A stretch of 64,000 nt of DNA from Sphingomonas cannabina (GTDB taxonomy: Bacteria > Pseudomonadota > Alphaproteobacteria > Sphingomonadales > Sphingomonadaceae), in the NCBI RefSeq assembly GCF_021391395.1, contig NZ_CP090059.1, forward strand, positions 124,001 through 188,000, read 5' to 3'. Below are positions 1 to 8,760 of the stretch, piece after piece. Position numbers and translations under genes: made by a program. The notes beneath the pieces were generated by a model. The model saw only the letters and a program-made list of their open reading frames with translations. It was not told the origin of the DNA and did not search any database. Numbering within the stretch: the first letter of the stretch is position 1; every line of letters starts with the position of its first letter.

Positions 1-18
1 TACGATATATCAGTGAGG

Positions 19-576
19 TCACGACCGCCGCTTACCGAGGCCCTGTACCGCGGCGAGCGTGCCGGTGATATGCCCCGTCGGGCTGGGATCGTCGTGGACA
101 TAGGCAACGCGGCCGTCGGGCGCGATGACGTAGCTGGTGCGGCTGGTCGCGTTGATCGTCGCGCCGCCCGGCGTCTTGATCGAGCGGCCGAGCGCCACGT
201 CATAGCCCTTCACCACATTGGGCCCTGCGCTGGCGACGGTGAACTTGCCGGCGCATTTCTCCGACGAGAATTTCTGCAGCACATCGACCGAGTCGGCCGA
301 CATGCCGAGCACGGTCGCGCCGGCGCGGGTGAACTCGGGGATCTTCTCGGCGAAGGCGGCGGCCTCGGCGTTGCAGCCGCCGGTATAGGCGGCGGGGAAG
401 AAATAGAGCACGACCGGGCCCTTCCTCAGCAGGTCGTGCAAGCGGACGTTGACGATCTTGCCGGCGACCGCGCCGCGCGTGGCGAAGTCGGGGGCCTTCG
501 CGCCGGGGGCAAGCGCCGCCTCGGCGGGAACGGCGAGCAGGGCGGCGACGGCGGCGGCGATCAGGGGCAGGCGCAT
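19..576 (-). CDS. Exported peroxiredoxin (AhpC/TSA family)
   Basis: Thiol peroxidase that should reduce hydroperoxides in the periplasm. The 185-aa product begins MRLPLIAAAVAALLAVPAEA, a clear Sec signal peptide. An in-frame upstream start at 705 was not used because it would bury that signal. The thioredoxin-like domain carries the peroxidatic motif FPAAYTGGC, the P-x3-T-x2-C pattern of the family. A second Cys lies in SSEKCAGKF and could act as the resolving residue. The C-terminal YVIAPDGRVAYVHDDPSP matches the usual AhpC/TSA strand order. It follows the phospholipase gene on the same strand with 58 bases between them, so co-transcription is possible. The family is certain; the reductant and substrate are not. 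Confidence 0.88.
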   Translation of the reverse strand: MRLPLIAAAVAALLAVPAEAALAPGAKAPDFATRGAVAGKIVNVRLHDLLRKGPVVLYFFPAAYTGGCNAEAAAFAEKIPEFTRAGATVLGMSADSVDVLQKFSSEKCAGKFTVASAGPNVVKGYDVALGRSIKTPGGATINATSRTSYVIAPDGRVAYVHDDPSPTGHITGTLAAVQGLGKRRS

Positions 577-634
577 GGGGCAGGTCCTTCGCTGGGAACG
601 CCCCTTCGGATACGCCTTCGCCGGGCGCGAGTCA

Positions 635-1669
635 TCACCGCGTGAGCGCGATCCCGAAGCGGGCGTGGGTATCGTTGATGCGATAGTCGTCGAGCGCCTC
701 GCCATAGCCGGTGAAGGCCTGGCCGAAGAGATAGATGCCGATGCCGTCGCCCACGCCCGCGAGCGGATAGGACGCGAACAGCTCGGCCCCGCCCTTGCCG
801 GTGCCGGGATTGCCGCGCGCGGTGACGGATAGCTTGATCCCGTCGGCCTGGCCGATCGCGGCCTTGAGCGAGGTATAGCCCCAGTAACGGTCGAGCCCGG
901 ACGTGTCGTCGAGGAACGCCCAGACCTGCGGCACCAGCTCGGCGTGCCATCCGTCGCCGAGGTCGAATCTTTTGGCCGCGCGCAGGGTCAGCCGGTTGAC
1001 GGAGATCGAGCCGGGGCCGTCCTCGCCGTTCGAGTCATGGCGGAAGCCTGCGGCGACGTTGAGATCGTGGGCCACCGGTATGTCGAAGAAGGCCTCGGGG
1101 CTGTAGGTGGTGCTCCGGAACGGGGCGGACGGGCGGTCGATCGCCCAGAACATCGTCTGGGTATAGGCGAAGGTGAAGCGCGACAGCAGTCCGTCGCCGC
1201 CGAACGGCTTGAGCGCGAAGCTCACCTGCAGCTTGGCGCCCGCGTCGTCGGCGCCGACGACGCCGTAGATCGGCTCATAGGGCGCGAAGCGGTCGAGGAA
1301 ACCGGAAGCTTCGCCATTGCCTGAGGCGACGACGGTCTCCCGCGCGATCGGCGCGGCGGCGGGCGGCGCCGGCTGAGCCGCGGCGACGCCGGTCTCGGCC
1401 AGGCGATAGCCGAGCTTGACGAAGCCGTGCGCCGGCACCTCAGCCGGCGAGCCGCTCACCGGCTCGAGGACGAGGCGTGTGCCGTCCGCGGCGGTGATCT
1501 CGAGCCGCGCAGGGGGCACCGAACTCTGGGCGGCCTCGCCCTCGTTGACCAGATAGATGTCGACGCCCTGCCGCGCCGCCTCCGCGGAGGCGATCGGGGC
1601 AGGCAACTGTCGGACCTGAGCCGCGGCGGGCGTCGCGGCGGCGGCGAGAATCAAGGGAAGGAGGCGCAT
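635..1669 (-). CDS. pldA: Outer membrane phospholipase A (OMPLA)
   Basis: Beta-barrel enzyme that hydrolyses phospholipids mislocalised to the outer leaflet of the outer membrane. The 344-aa product has a signal peptide (MRLLPLILAAAATPAAAQ) and an N-terminal stretch of about 120 residues before the barrel. The barrel carries the family signature GFRHDSNGEDG (catalytic His and Ser in H-x-S-N-G) followed by SISVNR, which supplies the active-site Asn. The final residues alternate hydrophobic and polar, as in an outer-membrane strand, but end in Arg rather than the usual Phe. The N-terminal region, about residues 20-120, is longer than in E. coli PldA and looks like a separate small beta domain. 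Family assignment is firm. Confidence 0.9.
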   Translation of the reverse strand: MRLLPLILAAAATPAAAQVRQLPAPIASAEAARQGVDIYLVNEGEAAQSSVPPARLEITAADGTRLVLEPVSGSPAEVPAHGFVKLGYRLAETGVAAAQPAPPAAAPIARETVVASGNGEASGFLDRFAPYEPIYGVVGADDAGAKLQVSFALKPFGGDGLLSRFTFAYTQTMFWAIDRPSAPFRSTTYSPEAFFDIPVAHDLNVAAGFRHDSNGEDGPGSISVNRLTLRAAKRFDLGDGWHAELVPQVWAFLDDTSGLDRYWGYTSLKAAIGQADGIKLSVTARGNPGTGKGGAELFASYPLAGVGDGIGIYLFGQAFTGYGEALDDYRINDTHARFGIALTR

Positions 1670-1719
1670 TGCGGGCGGAACTCCTAGCCGTCCGCCGACA
1701 GGCGCGCTAGGCGGGGGTC

Positions 1720-2502
1720 ATGGCTGTCACCCCCTCAGACGTCGCGCTTGCGCACCGGCTCGCCGATGCCGCGGGCGCCGCGATCCGCCCACTGTTCCGC
1801 GCCGAGTTCGGCCTGGAGATGAAATCCGACGAGACCCCCGTCACCCGCGCCGATCGCGAGGCCGAGGCCGCGATGCGGCGGCTGATCAAGGCCGAGGCGC
1901 CGCGCGACGGCATCGCCGGGGAGGAATATGGGATCGAGGAGGGATCGAGCGGCCGCCAATGGGTGCTCGATCCAATCGACGGCACGCGCGCCTTCATCGC
2001 CGGCCGCCCGATCTTCGGCACGCTGATCGCGCTGGTCGCGGACGGCTGGCCGGTGCTGGGGGTGATCGACCAGCCGATCCTCAAGGAGCGCTGGATCGGC
2101 GTCACGGGCCGGCCGACCGAGTTCAACGGCGCGCCGGCGCGCACCCGGTCCTGCCGCGATCTCGCCGGGGCGCTGCTCGGCACGACCTCACCTGCCTGCT
2201 TCGACGACGCCCAGCTCCATGCCTTCGAGCATCTCGACGGCGCGGTGCGTTCGACCGTGCTCGGCGGCGACTGCTACAATTATGCCTGCCTTGCCTCGGG
2301 GCACCTCGATATCGTGGTCGAGGCCAATCTCAAGCTCCACGATTTCGCCGCGCTGGTGCCGGTGGTCGAGGGCGCGGGTGGCCGGATGTGCGACTGGGCG
2401 GGCGATCCGCTCCACGCCGGCAGTACCGGCGAGGTGATCGCCGCCGGCGACCCGGCGCGGATCGAGGACATCATCGACGCGCTCGGTTGCCGCGGGCATT
2501 GA
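1720..2502 (+). CDS. hisN: Histidinol-phosphatase, inositol-monophosphatase fold
   Basis: Mg-dependent sugar-phosphate phosphatase of 260 aa. Visible family motifs are the metal ligands GEEYG near residue 69, WVLDPIDGTRAFI near residue 86, and the C-terminal metal-binding LKLHDFAALVPVVEGAGG. The RAFI ending of the second motif and the overall length fit the HisN-type histidinol-phosphatases of alphaproteobacteria better than generic SuhB. That would give dephosphorylation of L-histidinol phosphate in histidine biosynthesis. It is divergent from pldA with about 50 bases between the starts. No other his gene lies nearby, so the substrate is inferred from the family only. Confidence 0.85.
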   Translation: MAVTPSDVALAHRLADAAGAAIRPLFRAEFGLEMKSDETPVTRADREAEAAMRRLIKAEAPRDGIAGEEYGIEEGSSGRQWVLDPIDGTRAFIAGRPIFGTLIALVADGWPVLGVIDQPILKERWIGVTGRPTEFNGAPARTRSCRDLAGALLGTTSPACFDDAQLHAFEHLDGAVRSTVLGGDCYNYACLASGHLDIVVEANLKLHDFAALVPVVEGAGGRMCDWAGDPLHAGSTGEVIAAGDPARIEDIIDALGCRGH

Positions 2503-2523
2503 GCTCGGCGCTCGCCGGAGCCT

Positions 2524-3909
2524 CTAAAGGCCGAACAGCATTGCCGTGTGCGGCGGCACCGTAATGGTCCGCGTCGGCACGACGGCGACGGTCCGAAACG
2601 AGGTCGCCTCCTTGCTGTCGAGCGCCGGGCCGGTCAGCATCTCCGCCTTCGCGCCTACGGCCCCGGGAAGAGTGATCCGGGCTGATCTCTCGGCCTTGTT
2701 GATGACCGCGAGCCGGCGCCGACCATCCTGCTGCAGCGCATAGGCAGTGACATGGGGATCGAGACCGCTCGCCGTCAGCGGCAGGAAGCGCCCGCCCGTA
2801 AGCAGCTGCGCGAACTGGATGCCGAAATATTGCGGCCGGCGCGTGAAGCCCGTCGAAGGCGCCCCGGCGATCGGCGTGTAGAAGCCGTTGCCGCCGCCGT
2901 GCCAATTGACTCCGATCCAACCCCGTTGCGCAAAGCGAAGCATCGCGTCCGCGCACCACAAGGCCGACGCCAGCGTATCCGACACCCCCGGCTTGCCGCC
3001 ATCCCAGCACGAGCCGCCCTCGGTCATGCGGAAGGGCAGCCCGGCGGTCCGCACCGCACCCTGCACCACGTCCATGCCGGCGAGGTGCATCGTCGCGGTC
3101 TTCGGGTCGGGCTCCATCAGTTGGTCGAGTGTCGCATCGGGCGAGCCGGCCGGTCCCATCGCATAATAATGGCCGCTCAGCATGATCACGTCGGGATGGC
3201 GCGGCGCCTCGGCGGCGAAGGCGGTGAGATAATCGAGCTTGTTCGAGATATCGGGGCCGGCGAACTTCACGCCCGGCGCCGCGGCGGCGACCGCATCGTG
3301 AAAGTCGCGCCATTCGCGGATGAAGTCGTCCGGCGTCCATCCGGCCGGGCGGTAGCGCCGGCGGAACGAGTCGGGCTCGTTACCGATCTGGAGCGCGATC
3401 AGGCGATCCCCAAGGGTGCGCTGAACCGCGGCCGCCTCGATCGCGGCATTCTCCCTGCTGCCCTGCCCGAAGTTGAGGCCATAGAGACACCGCCATCCGG
3501 CCGCATCGAGAAAGCCGCGCAGATTGCGGAGCGCGCGGGCGCTGGTGACGGTGCCGTGCTTGACGGTCTTGGAGGTGTCGGGGCCGAAGATCTCGAACGG
3601 CGGCGGGCCGGCGGGATCGGCATCGGAATAGCGCGTATATTCGCTCGATCCGCCGCCGATGCGCAGGACGCCCGAGGGCGACAGCTCCCGAAACAACGTG
3701 ACCAGGGCCGCATTTGCGGGCGCGAAGAAATCGGGATTGGCGAGCTGCGCCGCCTCATAGGACAGTCCGACATAGTCCGGCGGGATCGTCGGTCCGGTCG
3801 CCTGGGCGCCAATCGATATCTCACCCTCGGTCTGGGCAGACGCGGCCCGCGGCAGCGCAGCCGAAACACCAGTGGCAGCCAGAGCATGGAGAAGGTCGCG
3901 TCGCTTCAT
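2524..3909 (-). CDS. Exported glycoside hydrolase family 79 (beta-glucuronidase/heparanase-like)
   Basis: Secreted retaining glycosidase of 461 aa. The N-terminus MKRRDLLHALAATG has a twin-arginine pattern followed by a hydrophobic segment ending ASAQ, so Tat export is likely. The (beta/alpha)8 domain carries LQIGNEPDSF with the presumed acid/base Glu178 and RMTEGGSCW with the presumed nucleophile Glu297. A C-terminal beta-sandwich runs from about residue 370. These match GH79 enzymes, which release glucuronic acid from proteoglycans or plant arabinogalactans. It lies next to an altronate dehydratase-family gene and a FucP-like permease, so it probably supplies the uronic acid that these genes import and degrade. 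The family is likely; the exact glycan is unknown. Confidence 0.75.
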   Translation of the reverse strand: MKRRDLLHALAATGVSAALPRAASAQTEGEISIGAQATGPTIPPDYVGLSYEAAQLANPDFFAPANAALVTLFRELSPSGVLRIGGGSSEYTRYSDADPAGPPPFEIFGPDTSKTVKHGTVTSARALRNLRGFLDAAGWRCLYGLNFGQGSRENAAIEAAAVQRTLGDRLIALQIGNEPDSFRRRYRPAGWTPDDFIREWRDFHDAVAAAAPGVKFAGPDISNKLDYLTAFAAEAPRHPDVIMLSGHYYAMGPAGSPDATLDQLMEPDPKTATMHLAGMDVVQGAVRTAGLPFRMTEGGSCWDGGKPGVSDTLASALWCADAMLRFAQRGWIGVNWHGGGNGFYTPIAGAPSTGFTRRPQYFGIQFAQLLTGGRFLPLTASGLDPHVTAYALQQDGRRRLAVINKAERSARITLPGAVGAKAEMLTGPALDSKEATSFRTVAVVPTRTITVPPHTAMLFGL

Positions 3910-4020
3910 ACAGTAGCTAATATCTCAATTCGCGATTATAACATCTCAAATTGTCCGCGGGCCGGTCATTGCCGAACGGGCATTTGACATTTCCCCAGGC
4001 GTTCCCATTCCAGGACCACG

Positions 4021-5532
4021 ATGACTCTCACGCTCGAAGCCGCACCGCACGCCATCCATCGTGTCGACGCGCGCGATCATGTCGCCACCGCGCTCCGCGA
4101 CCTCCTTTCGGGCGAGCGGGTCGCCGCGCCCGACGGGCCGATCAAGGTGCGGGACGAGATTCCGACCGGCCATAAGATCGCCATCCGTCCGATCGGCGAA
4201 GGCGAGGAGGTGCTGAAGTTCGGCTGGCCGATCGGCCGCGCCACCCGCGCGATCGCCGCGGGCGAGCATGTTCACGTCCAGAACGTCGCGACGCTGCTCG
4301 ACGGGGTCGAGACCTATGAGTTCCGCCCTGCCGCCGGCGAGGAGGAGGCGACCGTCGCGCCGCCGCGCACCTTCCTCGGCTATCGCCGCGAGAGCGGCCG
4401 CGTCGGCACGCGCAACGAGATCTGGATTCTCTGCACCGTCGGCTGCGTCGGCGCGACCGCGCGGCGGCTCGCCGAGCTCGCCAACGCGCGCTTCGCCGGG
4501 CGCGTCGACGGCATCCACGCCTTTCCGCATCCCTATGGCTGTTCGCAGCTCGGCGACGATCTCGCGCATACGCGGCAGATGCTCGCCGCTCTGGCGCAGC
4601 ATCCCAATGCCGGCGGCGTGCTGATCGTCGGGCTCGGCTGCGAGAACAATCAGCTCGGCGCGCTGCTCGCCGAAGCGACCGATCTCGCTCCCGATCGCGT
4701 CCGTTCCTTCACTACGCAGATGGTGGCGGACGAATATGAGACCGGCCTGGCGATGATCGAAGAGCTGGTCGCCCGCGCCGAGCAGGACCGGCGCGAGCCG
4801 GTGCCGCTGTCGGAGCTGGTGATCGGCCTCAAGTGCGGCGGCTCGGACGGCTTCTCCGGCGTCACCGCCAACCCATTGGTCGGCCGCGTCGCCGATGCGG
4901 TCGCCGCAGCGGGCGGCACGCCGGTGCTGACCGAAATCCCCGAGATCTTCGGTGCCGAACGCATCCTGATGGCCCGCGCGCGCGACGAGGATGTGTTCGA
5001 GAAGATCCGGAGCGTGGTCGACGATTTCAAGGGCTATTTCATCGCCCACGGCCAGCCGATCTACGAGAACCCCTCGCCCGGCAACAAGGCAGGCGGGATC
5101 ACCACGCTCGACGAGAAATCGCTCGGCGCCGTGCAGAAGGCCGGCCGCTCGACGGTGGTCGAGGTGCTGCGCTACGGCCAGCGGGTCGGCGCGCACGGGC
5201 TGACACTGCTCGAGGCGCCGGGCAACGACGCGGTGTCCTCGACCGCGTTGACCGCTGCGGGGGCGACGGTGATCCTGTTCACCACCGGCCGCGGCACGCC
5301 GATGGGCTTTCCGGCACCGACGCTCAAGATCGCGTCGAACAGCGCGCTGGCGGAGCGCAAGCCCAACTGGATCGATTTCGACGCCGGCACATTGCTCGCA
5401 GGCGAGAGCGCCGAGGACGCGACCGGGCGGCTGCTCGATCTGGTCGTCGCCACGGCATCCGGCGCTCCGACCCGCTCGGAACGCAACGGCGAGCGCGAGA
5501 TCGCGCTGTGGAAGCAGGGCGTGACGGTCTAG
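4021..5532 (+). CDS. uxaA: Altronate dehydratase family protein (UxaA, SAF + GarD domains)
   Basis: Aldonic-acid dehydratase of 503 aa, close to the usual length of about 495. An N-terminal SAF domain (about residues 10-95, containing DEIPTGHKIAIRPI and GEHVHVQN) is followed by the D-galactarate/altronate dehydratase domain. That domain shows YRRESGRVGTRNEIWI, FPHPYGCSQLGDD, GLGCENNQ and IGLKCGGSDGFSG. The expected reaction is D-altronate to 2-keto-3-deoxy-gluconate plus water, in galacturonate catabolism. It is divergent from the GH79 gene and convergent with iclR, its last codon overlapping the end of iclR by four bases. Galactarate or a related acid is an alternative substrate. Confidence 0.85.
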   Translation: MTLTLEAAPHAIHRVDARDHVATALRDLLSGERVAAPDGPIKVRDEIPTGHKIAIRPIGEGEEVLKFGWPIGRATRAIAAGEHVHVQNVATLLDGVETYEFRPAAGEEEATVAPPRTFLGYRRESGRVGTRNEIWILCTVGCVGATARRLAELANARFAGRVDGIHAFPHPYGCSQLGDDLAHTRQMLAALAQHPNAGGVLIVGLGCENNQLGALLAEATDLAPDRVRSFTTQMVADEYETGLAMIEELVARAEQDRREPVPLSELVIGLKCGGSDGFSGVTANPLVGRVADAVAAAGGTPVLTEIPEIFGAERILMARARDEDVFEKIRSVVDDFKGYFIAHGQPIYENPSPGNKAGGITTLDEKSLGAVQKAGRSTVVEVLRYGQRVGAHGLTLLEAPGNDAVSSTALTAAGATVILFTTGRGTPMGFPAPTLKIASNSALAERKPNWIDFDAGTLLAGESAEDATGRLLDLVVATASGAPTRSERNGEREIALWKQGVTV

Positions 5533-6326
5533 CCGTCGCCGCGCCCGAACCAGCCCAGGCCCGCTGAAATCGTACGGGCGGCGGCGGCGAGGTGCTCCTG
5601 GCTCGCGTCGATCGCGACCGGCTGCGATCCGTCGATTCGCTCGAGGAACGGGATGGTGAGCGCCGCCGCCAGCCGGCCATCGAAGCCGAACACCGGATAG
5701 CTGATGTCGATCACGCCATAGGTCATCGCGCTCGGCCGCCGCTCGAAGCCGCGCGCGCGGATCGCCGCCAGCGTCGGTTCCAGCTTCGGCAGCACAGACT
5801 CGGCCTCTTCCGCGCGTGGGCCGAGCAGCGCGAAGCGCCGCTCCGCATCGGTCAGCGCCAGCAGCAGGTTCCCCGAGCAGCTGCTGAACAGGTCGATCGT
5901 CGCGCCGCGCCGGACGCCGAAACCGGTCGGCCCCGGGTTCTCCTGCCGCAGCACCACCAGCCCCTGCCCTTCCGCCGGCACGACGAGGTGGCATGACTGA
6001 CCGACCGCGTGGGCCAGATCGTACATGACGGGCGCCGCGACATGGGTCAGGTCCTGCACCGGCGTCGCGCGATGGGCGAGGTCGAGCACGCGATAGGTGA
6101 CCCGGTAGCGGTCCGACTCCGGCTCCTTGCGGAGATAGCCGCGGCGTTCCATCACCACGATCAGCCGGAACAGCTCGCTGATCGAGCGGCCGAGCCCGGA
6201 GGCGATCTCCGACAGCGTCAGCCCGTCGGGATGGTCCGCGAGCAGCTCGAACACGTCGAAACCCTTTTCGAGCGCAGGCGCCGAATAGGTGTTCTTGAGC
6301 GCTCTGGGCTGCCGGTCGCCGCTCAT
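5529..6326 (-). CDS. IclR-family transcriptional regulator
   Basis: Probable local regulator of the sugar-acid genes, 265 aa. The N-terminal winged helix is at about residues 14-75 (ALEKGFDVFELLADHPDGLTL then LGRSISELFRLIVVME). The effector-binding IclR domain follows, with the typical IDLFSSCSGNLLLAL. The frame is open well upstream into the permease gene, but ATG at 6326 gives the normal family length. This ATG overlaps the TGA of the permease by one base (TGATG), indicating translational coupling. It is the last gene of the dehydrogenase-permease-iclR operon. The ligand is presumably a uronate-derived acid, by context. Confidence 0.85.
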   Translation of the reverse strand: MSGDRQPRALKNTYSAPALEKGFDVFELLADHPDGLTLSEIASGLGRSISELFRLIVVMERRGYLRKEPESDRYRVTYRVLDLAHRATPVQDLTHVAAPVMYDLAHAVGQSCHLVVPAEGQGLVVLRQENPGPTGFGVRRGATIDLFSSCSGNLLLALTDAERRFALLGPRAEEAESVLPKLEPTLAAIRARGFERRPSAMTYGVIDISYPVFGFDGRLAAALTIPFLERIDGSQPVAIDASQEHLAAAARTISAGLGWFGRGDG

Positions 6327-7618
6327 CACACCGTCCGGGCCCGCGCATAGACCGCGACCGCGACGAAGCAGGCCAGCGGCAGCGCGACCGCAGCCTGGAT
6401 CGTCCCCGCCCAGTGCGAGACCAACCCCATCAGCGGCGGGAACACCGCGCCGCCGATGATCGCCATGATGATCAGCGAGGATCCCAGCATCGCCTTGTCG
6501 CCGAGGTCCTTGACGCCGAGCGAGAAGATCGTCGGGAACATGATCGACATGAAGAAGCTGGTGAGCCCCAGCGCCGCGACCGCCACCCATCCGGACGCGA
6601 CGATGGCGACGGCGGTGAGCGCGATGTTGGCCAGCGCGAACACCAGGAGCAGCCGCCTCGCCGCGATCCGCTGCATCAGCAGCGTGCCGATGAAGCGGCC
6701 CGACATGAACAGGATCAGGCTGACCGACAGCAGATAGGCGGCGGTGCGCTCCGGCGTCGCCGGCACCAGCTCCTTCACGAAATCGACGAAGAAGCTCCAG
6801 ATGCCGACCTGTGCGCCGACGTAGAAGAATTGCGCCGCCACCGCGCCCGCCAGACTGGGGACCTTCAGGACCTGCCACAGCGAGGTGCGTTCGGTCTGCC
6901 GTGCCGGGCCCGCGCCGATCTCCGGCAGGCGGACGAGAGCCACGGCAATCGCGACGAGGACGACGACGCATGCCAGCGTGAGGTAAGGCCCCTGCACCAT
7001 CCGCGCCTCGGCGAGGCGATAGGCCTCGAGCTGGGCGGGGGCCATCGCCGCGAGCTGACCCCGGCTGTGCTCGACTCCGGAGAAGATGAACCGGCCGCCG
7101 ATGATCGGCGCGATGAACCCGCCGAAGCCGTTGAACGCCTGCGCGAAGTTGAGCCGCTGCGAGGCGCGGCTCGGGTCGCCGAACGCGACGATATAGGGGT
7201 TGGCCGCGGTCTCCAGGAACGCCGCGCCCGATGCGATCACGAACAGCGCAGTCAGGAACACGGCGTATTGGCGCACCTCGGCCGCGGGATAGAAGAGCAG
7301 CGCACCTGAGGCATAGAGGCCGAGCCCGGCGAGGATGCCGGCGCGATAGCCGAACCGCCGCATCAGCAGGCCGGCCGGCAGCGCCATGGTGAAATAGCCG
7401 AGGTAGAAGACGAACTGGATGAACCCCGCCTCGGTGCGGTTGAGATCGAGCGCCTTCTGAAACTGGCGGATCAGGATGTCGTTGAAATTGTTGGCGATCG
7501 CCCACAGGCAGAACAGGCTGGTCACCAGCGCGAAGCCGGCGAGATAGCCGGGCGTGATGAAGGCGCCGCGCGGCGCTGGCGACGTATCCGTGTCGATGGG
7601 AATGCTGGTGCCTGCCAT
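6326..7618 (-). CDS. MFS sugar:H+ symporter, FucP-like (FHS family)
   Basis: Inner-membrane major facilitator transporter of 430 aa with about 12 hydrophobic segments. The N-terminal LFCLWAIANNFNDILIRQFQKAL and the segment LETAANPYIVAFGDPSRASQRLNFAQAFNGFG are characteristic of the fucose/glucose-galactose permease group. The long loop at about residues 190-240 matches the family. It starts 10 bases after the dehydrogenase stop and overlaps iclR, so the three genes form one operon. Given the neighbours, a uronic acid or deoxy sugar released outside the cell is the likely cargo rather than fucose itself. Confidence 0.85.
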   Translation of the reverse strand: MAGTSIPIDTDTSPAPRGAFITPGYLAGFALVTSLFCLWAIANNFNDILIRQFQKALDLNRTEAGFIQFVFYLGYFTMALPAGLLMRRFGYRAGILAGLGLYASGALLFYPAAEVRQYAVFLTALFVIASGAAFLETAANPYIVAFGDPSRASQRLNFAQAFNGFGGFIAPIIGGRFIFSGVEHSRGQLAAMAPAQLEAYRLAEARMVQGPYLTLACVVVLVAIAVALVRLPEIGAGPARQTERTSLWQVLKVPSLAGAVAAQFFYVGAQVGIWSFFVDFVKELVPATPERTAAYLLSVSLILFMSGRFIGTLLMQRIAARRLLLVFALANIALTAVAIVASGWVAVAALGLTSFFMSIMFPTIFSLGVKDLGDKAMLGSSLIIMAIIGGAVFPPLMGLVSHWAGTIQAAVALPLACFVAVAVYARARTV

Positions 7619-7628
7619 TCTCTCTTCC

Positions 7629-8639
7629 CTATACCGTCACGATCGCCTTCATGACCGATCCCTGTTCATCGATCAGCGCCGGAATCCGCTCGGGAACCTC
7701 AGCAAGCGGGAAGGCATGGGTCATGATCGCCTCCGTCGGGATCGCTCCGCTCTCGATCGCGGCGATGACCGCGCGGAAATCCTCCGCCGTCGCATTGCGG
7801 CTGCCGATCAGGCGCATCTCGCGCTTGTGGAACTCGGGATGGGCGAAGGCGACGGCCTGCTTGGTGAGGCCGACCAGCACATAGCTGCCGCCATGGGCGA
7901 CGAAACCGAACCCGCGCTCCATCGCCGCGCGATTGCCGGTGGCGTCGAACACGACGTCGAAGAAATCGCCGTCGGTCCGAGAAGCGAGCATCGCGTCGAG
8001 ATCGTCGTCGACCGCGACGACATCGGCGATGCCGACCGTGTCGCGCGCATAAGTCAGTCGCTGACGGCTCGTGTCGGCGAGCGTCACCGCCGCTCCCGTC
8101 TGCGCCGCGAACAGCGCAACTGCAACGCCGATCGGCCCGGCGCCGACCACCAGCACCCGGTCGCCCGACTGCACCTCGCCGCGGCGGACCGCATGAGCGC
8201 CGACCGACAGGAACTCGACCATCGCCGCCTGATCGAGCGTCAGCGAGCCCACCGGGATCACCGCTCGTTCGGGAACGACGAGATAATCGCACATGCCGCC
8301 GTCGGCATGCACGCCGAGCACGCGGATCGACACGCAGCAATTCGGCTTGTCCTTGCGGCAGGCGACGCAGTCGCCGCAGGCGAGATAGGGATTGATCGTG
8401 ACGAGTTCGCCCTGCCGGAGCCCGCTGTCCTCGTCCGCCTCGGCGACCTCGCCGGCGAGCTCGTGCCCGATCACGCGCGGATAGCTGAGGAAGGGCTGGT
8501 CGCCGGCGAAGATGTGATAATCGGTGCCGCACAGGCCGACCCGGCGGATGCGGATCAGTACCTCGCCCAGCCCGCGAGCGGGAATTGGGCGCTCCGTGAT
8601 GTCGAGCCGACGCGGCTGCTCGCACACGATTGCCCTCAT
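7629..8639 (-). CDS. Zinc-binding sugar-acid/alcohol dehydrogenase (MDR family)
   Basis: Medium-chain NAD(P)-dependent dehydrogenase of 336 aa. It contains the catalytic zinc site VGLCGTDYHIFAG and GHELAGEV, and a structural zinc cluster with four cysteines in CGDCVACRKDKPNCC. The Rossmann motif is VLVVGAGPIGVAVALFA. The layout resembles L-galactonate-5-dehydrogenase/LgoD-type and L-idonate/threonine dehydrogenases. It is the first gene of the operon with the permease and iclR. A likely role is interconverting a hexonate and a hexuronate that feeds the dehydratase at 4021, but the substrate is an inference from context. Confidence 0.8.
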   Translation of the reverse strand: MRAIVCEQPRRLDITERPIPARGLGEVLIRIRRVGLCGTDYHIFAGDQPFLSYPRVIGHELAGEVAEADEDSGLRQGELVTINPYLACGDCVACRKDKPNCCVSIRVLGVHADGGMCDYLVVPERAVIPVGSLTLDQAAMVEFLSVGAHAVRRGEVQSGDRVLVVGAGPIGVAVALFAAQTGAAVTLADTSRQRLTYARDTVGIADVVAVDDDLDAMLASRTDGDFFDVVFDATGNRAAMERGFGFVAHGGSYVLVGLTKQAVAFAHPEFHKREMRLIGSRNATAEDFRAVIAAIESGAIPTEAIMTHAFPLAEVPERIPALIDEQGSVMKAIVTV

Positions 8640-8658
8640 CGCCTCTCCGTCTCCGCTA

Positions 8659-8672
8659 TTTCACATATGAAA
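8659..8672. promoter_or_regulatory. Palindrome upstream of the dehydrogenase operon
   Basis: TTTCA-CATA-TGAAA, an inverted repeat with 5-base arms and a 4-base spacer. It lies about 20 bases upstream of the dehydrogenase start on the minus strand. It is a candidate operator for the IclR regulator encoded in the same operon; that link is an inference. Confidence 0.35.
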
Positions 8673-8760
8673 GCGTCTTTAGCCTATAGCAGCCGTGCCG
8701 CCGCGCAAGCGAAATCGCGACGCGCCGATTTGACGTGAGGCGCGGGCGTGGCCGCCCGAC

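Noticed and set aside
2752..3987. Plus-strand frame of 411 codons opposite the GH79 gene
   Set aside because: Shadow of the glycosidase; no motif, no ribosome-binding site.
3946..6348. Open minus-strand frame across uxaA
   Set aside because: Composition typical of an out-of-frame reading (Arg/Ala/Gly-rich); the plus-strand dehydratase explains the interval completely.
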